64,000 nucleotides of DNA, taken from NCBI RefSeq assembly GCF_963924675.1, contig NC_089220.1, positions 54,074,639 to 54,138,638 on the forward strand, written 5' to 3'. The position numbers and the translations under genes were made by a program. This stretch comes from Phocoena phocoena. Its lineage: Eukaryota; Chordata; Mammalia; Artiodactyla; Phocoenidae. The notes under the pieces are model-generated. The model saw only the letters and a program-made list of their open reading frames with translations, did not search any database and had not been told where the DNA came from. Of this stretch, positions 11,925 through 23,433 are shown piece after piece. Positions within the stretch are counted from its first letter, which is position 1, and the number at the start of each line of letters is the position of its first letter.

Positions 11925-12330
11925 ATTAATCAGGATCAGCTATGCCTAAAAAACACCCCAAGCTTCCACTGCTCAACACACTGGAGCCATGTGTCCACTA
12001 TAGGTCAGGTGGTCTCTAGGGTAGCTGTGCTCCTCGTGGTAGCTCAGCCAACTAGGCTGCTTCCAGGTTGCAGTTCCTCAATGCCAACATACAGTTTCCA
12101 AGGTCACCACTGAAGAGTGATCCATATCACTTCCCTTCATAGCCCATTGGCCAGAAACAGTCACCTGACTCCATATAACTGCAAGTGAGTGGGGAGCATA
12201 TGATTATTTTGTGAGGGGCCTTTCAGCTTCTCCATTGATCTGACTCACATGTGCAGATCTTAAAAATGAGCAAAGCATGCAGAAATGGGTTTTAAATATT
12301 AGAAATGTTTAGAACATTCAACAGGAATAT
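11925..12330 (-). mobile_element. Tentative ERVL/MaLR-type LTR fragment
   Basis: A segment around 12115-12200 (CACTTCC, CCCATTGGCCAGAAACAGTCAC, then GTGGGGAGC) resembles the antisense strand of old mammalian LTRs. Both ends are unclear and the subfamily could not be assigned. Confidence 0.4.
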
Positions 12331-12635
12331 ATCTGCCTTCACTCTCACCTAATTTGACAATTCTTTGCTTTTTTTTTTGTTCCCTTAGGGTTGGAATTGC
12401 TCAGGAGAGGGGAGAAAGGAGAAGAAGTTCATTTTGTCTCTTCATTTGTATCTCTATACATGGAATTACCTTTAGAAATTCAGATCAGTACAGAAATGTG
12501 ATTAATGTGGCTGTGACATCAAATGGATCGTTAAGGAAAGGGAAACAATGTTTTTACATTTTCAGACATATATTTTTATACCTCAATCACTACATTTATA
12601 AAATTCACTACCTTTAAGATGGAAGAATAGACATT

Positions 12636-13270
12636 TACTATAGTTATGTATTTCCTCTTAACAAATCACCACAAACTTAGTGTCTGTGATGGCTAATTTA
12701 ATGTGTCAACTTGAGTGGGCCATGAAGTGCCCAGATATTTGGTTAAACATTATTCTGAGTATGTTTAACATAATTCTGAGTATGTCTGTGAGGGTGTTTC
12801 TTGATGAGATTAACATTTGAATCTGTAGACTGAATAAAGCAGATTGCCCTCCTCAGTGTGGGAGGACCTCATCCAATCCACTGAAGGTTTGAATAGAGCA
12901 AAAAGGAAGAGTAGAGAAAAATTTGCTTTCTCTGCCTGACTGTCTTTGAGTTCAGACATCTATCTTCTCCAGCCTTCAGAATCCAACTTTTAGACTAGAT
13001 TTCCTACTTGTGGCCTCTCTGTGCACCTGAATGCACTTCCTCACAGCCTGGTTCCAAGAGCAAACATTCCAAGAGAACAAGACAGAAGTGTGCTATGTTT
13101 TTATGACCTAATTTCACAGCCATCTAGTCTCACATAATAGCATCTACCTTTGTGGTCAAGGCCACAAAGTCCAACCCAGTTCCAAAGGTGGAGGACGTAA
13201 ACTCCATCTCTTGATAGGGGAGTGACAACATTCTAGGAAAGCATGTGAGATGAGAGATACTGTTGCCTAA
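12636..13270 (-). mobile_element. MLT1-type MaLR LTR, interrupted
   Basis: The left part (12636-12682) reads like the antisense MLT1 end (AACAAATCACCACAAACTTAG). The right part (about 13100-13270) carries TTATGACCTAATTTCACAG and CTCCATCTCTTGATAGGGG, typical of the same antisense LTR. An MLT2-type LTR lies between them. The 63-codon minus-strand frame here is part of the repeat. Confidence 0.6.
12685..13085 (+). mobile_element. MLT2-type ERVL LTR
   Basis: It starts TGTGATGGCTAATTTAATG and continues with the MLT2 words GTGTCAACTTGAGTGGGCC, GATGAGATTAACATTTGAAT and CTCATCCAATCCACTGAAGG. A 22-base internal duplication (ATTCTGAGTATGT) lies at 12742-12786. The 3' end is uncertain. It appears to sit inside an MLT1 LTR. 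Confidence 0.7.
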
Positions 13271-13769
13271 GATAGAGAAACAAGTGTTTACCATCATAGT
13301 CCTGCCTAACAACTCAGACAAGAACTTTACTAATGAACAGACTTTATTATCATTTACACAGTCTCACCATATACTGCGGAGTGGAATATTTGAAGGTCTA
13401 GGCTTCCAGAAATCAAAACCCAGCCATTTAGCAGAAATACAAAGCCAAAACTCATCGGAAAAGTGAGCAGTAGCATGTAATACTCAAGGTGGCAATGTTA
13501 TCCATCGTCTCACTCTGGCAGTGATGAGGAGAGGAAGGAAGAGACAAATCTGTGTGTGTGCCAAGTATAGATATGATCTATTTTACCAAAGGAAGATATA
13601 CTTTTTCCATTTCCTCCAATGTCTAAAGGTCACCAGGAGAATAACATAAGGAACAGGATTTCACAAACAGATCCTTGAGTGGAATTTAGTTGCCAAATTC
13701 ATTCATTAAATTAATTTTTTAATGTGAGTTTCTACAACATAGCCATAAATATAACAGAAACAAGAGACT

Positions 13770-14450
13770 TCTACTACAGTAGGTAAGACAGCAATTCATT
13801 GTAGTAAGTGCTATGTGGATAAACATGGGGGCTCCTCAGGACAGGTATTTAGCTGGCTGCTGATAATCATTATCTATTCTGACTGGGTTGTTCTCTGTTT
13901 TGATTGCTTGGTGCCCATACCACCGCAGGTGATAAATATTTTCAATAGCACCCCTGGTGCTATTATAACAAATGAGGGGGGCACCTAACTGAGTGTCCAG
14001 ACTGTTCAGGGAGATACAAGTAATACACTAGAGCTGTAGCCTAGAATGCAAAGTGAAGAATGGGGATAAGGAGACTGGAGAAATAAACTATGATCAGCTC
14101 CTAAGGGTCTTCTTAGGAAGACCTCTATATGGGGGTAAATGGGGAGCTATTGAAGGGATCTTAATCAAGAGAGCAAGCCGATCAGATTGGCCTTTTGAAA
14201 ATATTATTCTATCTGCCTGTGAAAAATGGAGGGGCAAGATGGTAAGAAGATACTAGGAAGAAATTTCAGAATCAAGGGAAGAGAAAAGCAAAGTTAAATA
14301 TGATGAGGATGGAGGAAACTAGACAAATTTCAGATATTAAGAAGGTGGAATCTAAAGAATTTTGTGATTGATGTGAAGGAGAGAGGAAGGTGGGGGAGGT
14401 CAGTTTTCAAGGATGACCTTCAGATTTCTGATTTGGCGACTAGGATAGCT
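13770..14450 (-). mobile_element. L2 LINE fragment, antisense
   Basis: Reads as the reverse complement of L2: TAGTAAGTGCTATGTGGATA, then AAGAGAGCAAGCCGATCAGA, and finally TCAAGGATGACCTTCAGATT. Short frames here are not genes. Confidence 0.7.
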
Positions 14451-15869
14451 GCTGCCACAGGTACAACCCTGGCTGACCTATGGCCACCGGCCACTGCGAG
14501 GCAGAAAAACAGCAGTGGCAGCGCAACTCCAGCTGAGACATCCAAGGATGACAGGAAATCATCAGGATGGTGCTCAGGTCTGGCTTGGATGGGGAAGGGA
14601 AACCAAGAAGTTTAGGCAGGTGGGCAGGATATTGTTCCCTCTTCCCCTCCATCTCCTCTGCCACATACACCCTGCCATATACAAAAACCTGAATATTACA
14701 CTTACTGTAAGAGGGAAGTGTTGGGTAAAAGACATGGAGGTTTCTTTAGGGGGACTTGTGTAGATGGGACCAAAATGTGGAGAGACTGAGCCCAGTTGGA
14801 AAGAGCACCAAATTCACCAGAAAGAATAGAACCTAGGTCCTGGACATTATATCCTCCCTCAAGGAATACTTTACTAGTCTTTCTATGCCAAGAAAATTGT
14901 ACTCAGTGGAGCAAGATTTAAAGAGAGGCAATAGGCTAGCATGTCCTGACCAGGAAATTAAAATTTTTATAGCTCCATTCCTTTCAGCAATTGAAACCTC
15001 CTGAAATTAAAAACTCTCAGCTGGGGTTGTGGAAGTTCAACCATAATAGAGTCTTCAGGGAAGAGCTTACAGAAAAGTATTGTCTCAGGTCTTAGAGAAA
15101 CATCAATAATAAGGTTCCTGTGTGGCAGTTGCTTGTTCAGGAATTGTTTCCTCTGGGCTGTCTCTAAGTTCTAGAGCCATCCAAAATGCACTTACATCAT
15201 CATGGAACAGCATCTGATATTCTAATTCTGCAAGTTTCCCTTGAAATTATCTGATTTGCAAGCCTTTTTCTTAAGTAATTCTTGGTTATATCCCAGTTCC
15301 AAGTCTACTTAATATCTAAAAAATCTTCCCAGGGATTTTGCTATTTTTAGAAGAGGTCATTCTGAAGCATTGTTTCAAAGTCTCTCCAAAATTTCTGCTT
15401 AAGTCATTCACCAGATATTTCCTTCCAGTATCACTTTAAATAACCTATACAGATTGTGTTTACTGTCTTTTTCATAGCTTTTGAGCAAGTACAATTACAA
15501 TTTATCAAAACATCCCTCTTCAGAGACAACTTGGGTGTTTTGTGTGTCTTGATTACCTAAGATGTGTCTCAATTTTGAACAAGAAAGTTTAATATTCCAA
15601 AAGCAAGACACTCTATCTAAGGTATTAAAATGTAAAGTGTGTCTAAGAACATGTTATTGTTTCACAGAATTGTAAAACTAGCAGTGTCTAGTACCCCAAC
15701 CACTTCTTCTCAACCTCTCCTCTGATTTCAGCTGTGTATGAGGGGTCTCCATGGGTGGCTTGGACTTCACACTGACAGTATCTTACCTCAAACATGTGCT
15801 ATACATCTTGGCTTTCTGCTCCCTGGAAGCTCAATTCAAAAGCTTATGTGTACAGCTCAGAAGTGCAGG
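14451..15869. other. Unassigned DNA
   Basis: No recognisable gene. Overlapping frames of 76-83 codons on both strands at 14364-14763 reflect a GC-richer patch without family resemblance. Confidence 0.5.
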
Positions 15870-16056
15870 GTAGGGGAGTTTCCTGGTGGTCCAGTAGTTA
15901 GGACTTGGTGCTTTCACTGCCATGGCCTGGGTTCAATCCCTGGTTGGGGAACTAAGATCCCGCAAGGTGCAAGGTGCAGCATAAAAAGAAAGAAAGAAAA
16001 AAAAAAGAAAGGAAGGGAAGAAGGAGAAATGAAAACAAAGGAGGAAGAATAAAAAA
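15870..16056 (+). mobile_element. CHR-type SINE, short form
   Basis: Begins GGAGTTTCCTGGTGGTCC, has a B-box-like GGTTCAATCCC, then GGGAACTAAGATCCCGCAAG, and ends in a purine-rich tail. Target-site duplication: GAAGTGCAGG (15860-15869) against GAAGTACAGG (16057-16066), 9 of 10. This is the short class that lacks most of the 3' body of the longer copies. The open frames here (104, 85 and 72 codons) come from the SINE and its tail. Confidence 0.9.
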
Positions 16057-16399
16057 GAAGTACAGGAAAGGAAGCACCCCCATGAGCAACCTCAGCCTGG
16101 TGGGAGATGGGGCTGTGGATAAATGTTCCCACCTCCCTTCCTTTGGCAGACAATTCTTGGAGGGAACCCAAACTAAGACAGCTATTCTCTAGTGAAACCC
16201 ATTCATTTTAATGATGAGGAAACATCTTGTACAAAAGTACAATATTTAGTCACAACAGAAACTAGATGTCAAATCTCCTGGCTCTCAGAACGGGGCATTT
16301 TATTTTATTGCCTAGGGCCCCATCGAATGTCAAATAGTATGAGACAATGAGTCCTGACTTATGGTGGAATAGACCTTCAGGGCAGCTGGCACTCAGAAG

Positions 16400-16530
16400 G
16401 GACTGCCGTCAGTGAGCCCTGGTGCAGGCAGGGAAGGCTTCATAGAAACAGAAATTAAGTTGGGCCTTAAATAATTGCATAGGCATGTGTGGGACACTTC
16501 AAGAAAAGGCAAAGATGAATGAAAGTTTTA
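16400..16530 (-). mobile_element. L2 LINE fragment, antisense
   Basis: AGGCAGGGAAGGCTTCATAG followed by AGTTGGGCCTTAAA matches the reverse complement of the L2 segment that reads TTyAGGyCyyA...GGCCTTCCC. Short and diverged. Confidence 0.5.
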
Positions 16531-16859
16531 AAGTCAAAATGTGTGTATTCTTAGGACCTTTTTTAGGTTAGCCTCACAAATTGCATTGAAGTATAGAGGA
16601 AATGTTGAATAGGTAAGATGGTGCCAGTTATAAAACTTTGCAAGGCAAGCAAAGGAATTTAAAAATCAGCTAATCAAATCCTTTAGTTTCACACTTGTAA
16701 TGTTAAGACATCTGCCCACCAACACTGAACTAGGAACAGGTAAAGGTAGAGGCTGATCCAGAACCCCTGTCTCTATACTTTTAAATCCTGCAGCTCTTTC
16801 TTCACTGTCCCACTCCATCAAAGTTAGCTTGTCACATCTAAAAGCTGAGGATACTTTTC

Positions 16860-17365
16860 GTATCCTTTGTAATGTGAACTCATGGGATAAATCCAAACTC
16901 CTAAGCCTAGTTTATTAGACTCTTTGCCAACTGGACACTGTTTAGCCCTCTTGCCTTACTAAATTCACTCAGCCCATACCCTATATTCCCGAAGTAGTCC
17001 TCATGGTCACTTAACACCCTCAGAAAAATTCCTTCCTCCCTTGAGGTTGTGCCATTCTGTTTTGCCACATCATTCCTCTCCTTCTTGCTCTCATTTACTT
17101 AACTTCAGCTGATTCACCCTCATTGATTGAGAACTATGACCTGGGCTCCCAGGTTCTTTTTACTTGCAATCTTCCTGAGATCCTGTACAACATTAATACC
17201 CATGCAGAAGACCTATATAATACCATGACTTCACATCTTCATGACCTCCTGGATTTCAAGTATCTTCTACCCACTTCAACCCCAGCCTGGACGTTGTCAT
17301 CAACCAGAACTGCATAATCTTTGAAATCTTAAATTACAAACTCATATTCTTCCTTCTCTTTTACT
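16860..17365 (+). mobile_element. L2 LINE fragment
   Basis: GGGATAAATCCAAACTCCTAA and the pyrimidine-rich stretch after it follow L2. The 64-codon frame at 17123 is not a host gene. Confidence 0.55.
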
Positions 17366-17377
17366 GTCTTCTCATAC

Positions 17378-17645
17378 TTATTTATTCATTCAACAACATT
17401 CAATTCAATACCTACATGTGCCAGGTATTGAGTGGGACACTGCAGAAACAATGATGAATGAGACACGGTTCTTGTCCTCACAAAGCTGGTAGCCTGGTGA
17501 GAGCAACTAGCCAAGAAATTAGTAGAAAGAGCTATGAGAGAGGAAGTACAGGATACTATGATGGTTTATATGGGGGACACCCAACCCAGACTTGGGAGCT
17601 ACTGGCTTCTCAGGAAATAATATTTAGGGTAGGCCTTCACCAAGG
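17378..17645 (-). mobile_element. L2 LINE fragment, antisense
   Basis: ATTCATTCAACAACATTCAA, then CATGTGCCAGGTATTGAG, then AGAAACAATGATGAATGAGA: the reversed L2 3' end. Confidence 0.7.
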
Positions 17646-17742
17646 CTCTTCAGAAGTTCCATCTCTCCATTTTATCCTCAATTTATCACCACACTCCATG
17701 GCTTTACTTCCTTCCCTCACTAACCTAAACTCCATAATACAA

Positions 17743-17748
<6 letters not shown>

Positions 17749-17776
<28 letters not shown>

Positions 17777-17967
17777 GATACGCGGGCCTCTCACTGCTGT
17801 GGCCTCTCCCGTTGTGGAGCACAGGCTCCGGACGCGCAGGCTCAGCGGCCATGGCTCACGGGCCCAGCCGCTGCCGCGGCATGTGGGATCTTCCCGGACC
17901 GGGACACGAACCCATGTCCCCTGCATCGGCAGGCGGACTCCCAACCACTGCGCCACCAGGGAAGCCC
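17749..17967 (-). mobile_element. CHR-type SINE, medium form
   Basis: About 220 bp with a long T run on the left, so the element reads on the minus strand. The tRNA-like head lies near GGGAAGCCCC on the right. TSD CCATAATACAATCTTTT at 17732-17748 and 17967-17983 (17 of 17; the first two C are shared with the SINE end). The 175-codon plus-strand frame (17458-17985) and the minus-strand frames are SINE artefacts. Confidence 0.95.
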
Positions 17968-17994
17968 CATAATACAATCTTTTAACTAGCCTTT

Positions 17995-18020
17995 AAAAGA
18001 GCTAATCTTTTAGCTCTTTT
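17995..18020. repeat. Perfect inverted repeat, 11-bp arms
   Basis: AAAAGAGCTAA and TTAGCTCTTTT separated by four bases, just beyond the SINE target site. Confidence 0.85.
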
Positions 18021-18149
18021 CCTAGAGCTCTCAATATACTAGTCCCTTAGTATATTTCTCCCATAGCCACTCTGCAAAACTCAAAAATCAGCCTTCTCTG
18101 ACCTTATACCTGGGATGCTGAGACCTTCTAGAGGAAAAACACACAAATA

Positions 18150-19322
18150 TGCAGAATGAATGCACTATACTCTGTCTCTGATCTCTGCTGGGTTCCTATT
18201 CACATGACCTTTATCCTACTCAGATCCTCTCTGGTTCCAACATCAAGTATTTCAGTAATTCACTGTTTCACTAATGCTGCCATCACACATATGCCAAATC
18301 CTAACAACTCATTGCAAACTTCATCTTCTATAACCTCTTTGGAGCACTTAGACACTTGGGACTTCTCCCATCTTCTTTAAACTCTCTTTTAATTTTATTT
18401 CAATGAATGACATCACTCTCTGATGGTTCTCTGACTGTATACTTAACCATTCCATCTTAATATTCTGTTAAGCTTTTACTCTTCTAGCCATTCTTAAAAT
18501 ATTGGTATATTTCACAGTTATATCCTTGGTCCTCATTTCTTCTCCTTTGACATACTGCCAGAGAGACTTCATCTGCTTTTATAACTGATTGATTACATAT
18601 CTGGATCTTCAACCAAGGCATTGTCCTGAACTCCAGTCCAACAGCTACAGATGTCTCTGCTTGATTCAACATGTGTAAAACTAAGCTTAACCATCCTTAT
18701 TATTTCTCCCCAATCCAATATCACCTGTTTTTTTTCTCTCATATCCACTCTCTTTCAATCTGCAATCAGCAACTGCCCAACCGATAAAGACAAATCTAGG
18801 AATTATTGTATATTTTTCCCTCTTTCCCTCACTCCCACATTCAATGAGAACCAAATCCTATTTATTCTACTCCCAAAACATTTCTTCTTCTCCATTCCCT
18901 GAAAAACGATCATGTCATTCTCTATACCTTAGTCACACATAATTACTGGATAATGCCTCCAAATCCAGGCTATTTTATATCTCCAAAGCTTTTCTTAGTT
19001 TGTTTTATTATCTGGAATGCCCATTCCTTCTTATTTCTATACTCATTTATCAGGACTCAGGGAGTGTCATCTCCTCAGTTAATCTTTCCTTAAGCATCCA
19101 CTGACTCCCCATACCCACCAAAACTTTATCCCCCTACTGAGTCCCACATATATCCTTAACAAAACACCTATAATACACTACTTATTTAGGCCACTGTTTT
19201 CAATGCATAACCATTCTATTAAACCAAAAGCTCCCTCTGGAAAGAGACCATTCCTGAATTTGCCTTGTATCCCTAGGGCCTAGCACAATGCCTGACTCAG
19301 TAAATGTTTGTTGAATGAATGA
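18150..19322 (+). mobile_element. L2 LINE fragment reaching the 3' end
   Basis: Long pyrimidine-rich L2 body ending in the classical 3' end: CTAGGGCCTAGCACAATGCC, then TCAGTAAATGTTTGTTGAATG at about 19300-19317, followed by an (AATT)n-like tail. The 74- and 83-codon frames are L2-derived. Confidence 0.75.
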
Positions 19323-19384
19323 ATTAGTTAATTAATTAATTCAGAACAATGTGAAGTTCCTATAATAAATCACTTTGTGCAGCA

Positions 19385-19630
19385 AAGTAGACATTGAGAT
19401 CATGGGCTTTGTAGTCACACAAACATAGGATCAGGTTCTCAGTTTAACAATGTGTAAGTTGTTTGTTCTTGGCAAGTTAGCCTCTCAAAATTTCAGTTTC
19501 CCATCTATAAAACAGGGATAACACTACTCACATCCACTTCTTGTGAGGATTAAATGGGGAAATGTATGAAAAGAACCCAGGAGTCAACTGACATAGATAG
19601 GACTTAATACATGCTAGTCATTATTATTAT
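19385..19630 (+). mobile_element. MIR SINE
   Basis: Sense MIR: GGGCTTTGTAGTCACACA, CAAGTTAGCCTCTCAAAATT, CAGTTTCCCATCTATAAAAC and GAGGATTAAATGGGG in the expected order. Confidence 0.85.
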
Positions 19631-19634
19631 TACC

Positions 19635-20218
19635 CTATCCTTTTGTCCATACTGTTCCCTCTGCCTGCACTCTCCTCCCCAGGATACCCTTCCTTTATTT
19701 ATTTATTTATTTTTTTTTTTTTTTGCGGTACGTGGGCCTCTCACTGTTGTGGCCTCTCCCCCTGCGGAGCACAGGCTCCGGACGCGCAGGCTCAGCGGCC
19801 ATGGTTCATGGGCCCAGCCGCTCCGCAGCATGTGGGATCCTCCCGGACCGGGGCACGAACCCGTGTCCCCTGCAACAGCAGGCGGACTCTCAACCACTGC
19901 ACCACCAGGGAAGCCCCCCTTCCTTTATTTTTTAACCTAGCTAGCATCTTCTCTTGTTGTAAAAGTCAAGTAGGCTATTATCTCCTCTAGAAGTCTTCCC
20001 AGAATGCCCCCACTCCATGTGATTTAGGTGGTATTCTTCTTTTTCATCTTTCTCAAAGCACCTTATACTATCTCTCCCACAATACACATCATACACAGCA
20101 AGTGTCTGTTTGCTTGCCCAACTCTTGCATTAGACCATGAGATTGATAAGAACAGGAACTGTGCATTTTATCCCCAGAACCTAGCAGTGTACATACAGAT
20201 ACTTTGTACTAAATAAAT
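19635..20218 (+). mobile_element. L2 LINE fragment interrupted by a SINE
   Basis: CTGTTCCCTCTGCCTGCACTC before the SINE and TAGAAGTCTTCCCAGAATGC after it are successive parts of L2. The 3' end (CCCCAGAACCTAGCAGTGTA, ACTAAATAAATGATC) closes the element. Confidence 0.7.
19701..19916 (-). mobile_element. CHR-type SINE, medium form
   Basis: About 216 bp, T run on the left, closely related to the copy at 17749. TSD CCCTTCCTTTATTT at 19687-19700 and 19917-19930 (14 of 14). Inserted into the L2 at 19635-20218. Overlapping frames on both strands are artefacts. Confidence 0.95.
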
Positions 20219-23197
20219 GATCACCGAAAGAAGAAATGATTCCTATTAAAATACCATGAACACAGTGGCCACGCAAATATTTCTTGATGACTTGATGGGG
20301 TCAAATGTGCAATATAATGTTACTTGGAATAGATTAAATCAATTCCAGATTAATTTAAATGATGCCACCTATTACAGAAAGAAATTGGATGGTCAGCTAT
20401 GATATTTCATTTCAGTCTATATGGGGATATTGTGTGTAGCACATGGTATCAAGACCCCTTATGAACAAGCTCTCGTTTGGATATATTTGCAGCTCTACCT
20501 TACAGCTAAGTTCTAAAAGTAACCAGAGGAGCCTAACTCAACATAAGCTTTATTAGAATAAAGCTTAATAGTAAACTCTTTCAGTACCTAAGGCTAGGTA
20601 CTGAAAGAGTACCTAGCTTTCTAGGCTTTTTAAAATTTTTAAATGTTTATTGCTTTATTTTCTAGTCTTCTTAAAACAAGTGAATTAAGACTGTGACTAC
20701 AATGAAACTTGCAGAAAACAGCAAATTTTAGTTAATGTAATTTAAGGTTTGATTTCTATTTGATGAAAAATAATTCTTCCTTGAAAACAGCATGGAATCC
20801 TAAGATAATGGCTTAAAATATTTATTTATATTTGGGAAGGCAGACAGACTCTTAATCATGGCATGGCTTAATTATAGCAGCATAAGCATAATTAGCACTG
20901 TTGTAATATATTACTAATTTATAAGATGAATGACCTTTCTCAGGTTTTCATAATAGAAAGAGTTCTACATATTATCATATGAATACTTGGTTTAAATTAT
21001 TTTTCTTCTGTATCTTGTCCACTAAATATTAAAAATTTTATTTCTTTTCTATACATTAAGTTAATATCTCAAAGTTGAGAGTAGAAAAGCCAAGAATACC
21101 AACCTATTAGTCATTTTAATTTGCATTATTCATTTGGCAACAACTTTCATTATCTATTTATTCACCAATTTTTAAATTTGTTTCAAACAGTTATCAATAC
21201 TTGTTATACTTGTCATTTATATATGAGCAGAAATCAGCATTATGGATTTATGCCTAAGGTAAGGTGAGGTGTAGTGAGAGGAGAGGAGAAATGTCTTGAA
21301 GATTATACAAGTTAATGACTAAAAAGGTACTTCAGAGTTAATTCAAATTCTTCAGAAGAAAGTATCATTTGGTATTACTATAACAATGCCTTGCTTTTAT
21401 TATTAGGCTTAACATTTAAAATTTATTTTTAAAGTAGCATAATTTTCTTTTAGCCATCATGCTTTAGAAAAGAGACCATGAAAGCAAAATATCACTATTT
21501 TTAATGTCATTTACTTCCAATAGCTTTTTTCCCTTCATTACTTTGCCATTCACTATAGATTATATTCCAGTAATAAACTCTAGGCCTGACATACATAGTT
21601 GGAGAAAGACGGCTATTTTAAGTTCCTTTTTCAATATGATTTTTTTCCACAAATTCTAGGCATTATTTTTTCCTTTTAAAAAGACAGAGCTCGGGGAAGA
21701 AGAATTTGCCAATGTTGATCAGAGACCAGAAAGTCTTTACAAAACTAAATAAAGGGTTAAAACAAATTTCAGGATTATCTATAGTCCAGTATATCCAAGC
21801 AAAGTGGGTTTAAGGAGTTTGAATTTGCCTGAAAGTTTACTCAATCTTTCCAACTCACTTTCAAATTGTAGGGGCCAATATATAATGGAAGAGTTTATAT
21901 ATTTAAACCTTGAGAAATTAAGCATGTAAGTCTGGGGTCCTGAGGTCATTTTCTGAAAACAGAAGTGTGATCCCCTCATTCTGGTGGAGTGTTCATTGCC
22001 AGTCTGCCTCACTTCAGAACTGCTCATCAGTTTCAGATCAGCTCTGCAGATAAACCTGATATACAGGCTCATCACAGATGTCTCTCAGATCAGCATTAAT
22101 GAGACATTTGCCTCTGCCAGGAATTCAAGAATCCAGTCTCCATGACTCAGTGCTGAAATAATTTGCTACCATGGAGATACCTGGAGAATCAAAGGAGGAA
22201 AACTGATTAAGAAATTCCATTTGAGATTAATTACAGAAATTATAAAATTGACAGATATTAACCTAATTAGATAGTTTCTTTGATTTTTTTCCTAGAGTAA
22301 TATGCCATGACCTAGGCTAACTCTTCTGAATATTCTCATGATAGAGTAATACCCACCATTTATTGTAAAAAAAAAAATGTAATTTCATCTTGAGGTACAA
22401 ATATCAATTAAATATTTTCATTTGAAGACAAATTGAAATCTGTATTGTTATTGATCTTTTACTTAATCTCCTCCTAGACAATCTCATGGCTTCTTCTTAA
22501 CAGTAACACTCTCAGAGGCATCAGTTATAACAACGAAGTCTAGCTTACATGTGTGAGGAAGAACATAGCTTAAAGTTGACATAGTCATATCATTGACCTT
22601 GAGTTGCTCCTAAAGAAAATGAATTGGCTTACTGAGGCAGTCAAGTGGAAAGCAAAAAACCATCATTTTCTAAAGGTTTTCAAGGTAGAAATCCGCAGGG
22701 ACAATCTTCGTCAGTGTCTAAGGCTTAATTATCTGTCTTAGTTCACTATGATTAATGATTTTTAAAACTCTGGGGCACCAAGTTTCTTGTATATTGTATT
22801 ATATAAACCTTTAAGTGGGATGTCCTTCAAATGAACATCATAACCTACACACAAACCACATCAGAAACTGCAACAGATAATTATGCATTATGTCACTCTG
22901 TTATGAAAGACACTTCCAGGTGAGGGCCCTCATTCATTTAAATAGAGATGTCAATTTCTCACCCAAAATACATATCTCATCACACAGATAATTTTCCTTT
23001 ATCAATAAATGACTCTCCATTCTTCCTGTTTCCACAAGTGAAGTAACTACGTCACTTGGAAAGCCTACTAATGATTCATTTTTGTCAAACTCAGATTCAA
23101 GTCATATTATTTAAAAACCTCTTTATTTCTTAACTGCTAGTGACTAGAAAATATGAAGTTGAAGAAATGAATATGAATGCATATGGAATGTCAAATC
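20219..23197. other. Unassigned AT-rich DNA
   Basis: No gene or clear transposon recognised. The 98-codon minus-strand frame at 21779-22075 has no family resemblance. A hairpin with 8-bp arms (CTAGGTAC/GTACCTAG) lies at 20594-20616. The AT-rich homeobox-type words around 20870-20960 could be conserved non-coding DNA. Confidence 0.55.
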
Positions 23198-23210
23198 TCT
23201 ACATATTCTT

Positions 23211-23420
23211 TTTTTTTTTTTTTTTTTTGCTGTATGCAGGCCTCTCACTGTTGTGGCCTCTCCTGTTGCAGAGCACAGGCTCTGGACGTGCAGGCTCAGC
23301 GGCCATGGCTCACGGGCCCAGCCGCTCCACGGCATGTGGGATCTTCCCAGACCGGGGCACGAACCCATATCCCCTGCATCGGCAGGCAGACTCTCAACCA
23401 CTGCGCCACCAGGGAAGCCC
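23211..23420 (-). mobile_element. CHR-type SINE, medium form
   Basis: About 210 bp with T run on the left. TSD TCTACATATTCTT (23198-23210) against TCTGCATATTCTT (23421-23433), 12 of 13. Body shows CpG decay relative to the copies at 17749 and 19701 (TG or CA where they have CG). Frames of 60-103 codons here are SINE-derived. Confidence 0.95.
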
Positions 23421-23433
23421 TCTGCATATTCTT

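Noticed and set aside
17458..17985. 175-codon plus-strand frame with a run of Phe
   Set aside because: The Phe run is the T tract of a SINE poly(A) tail and the following residues are the SINE body on its antisense strand.
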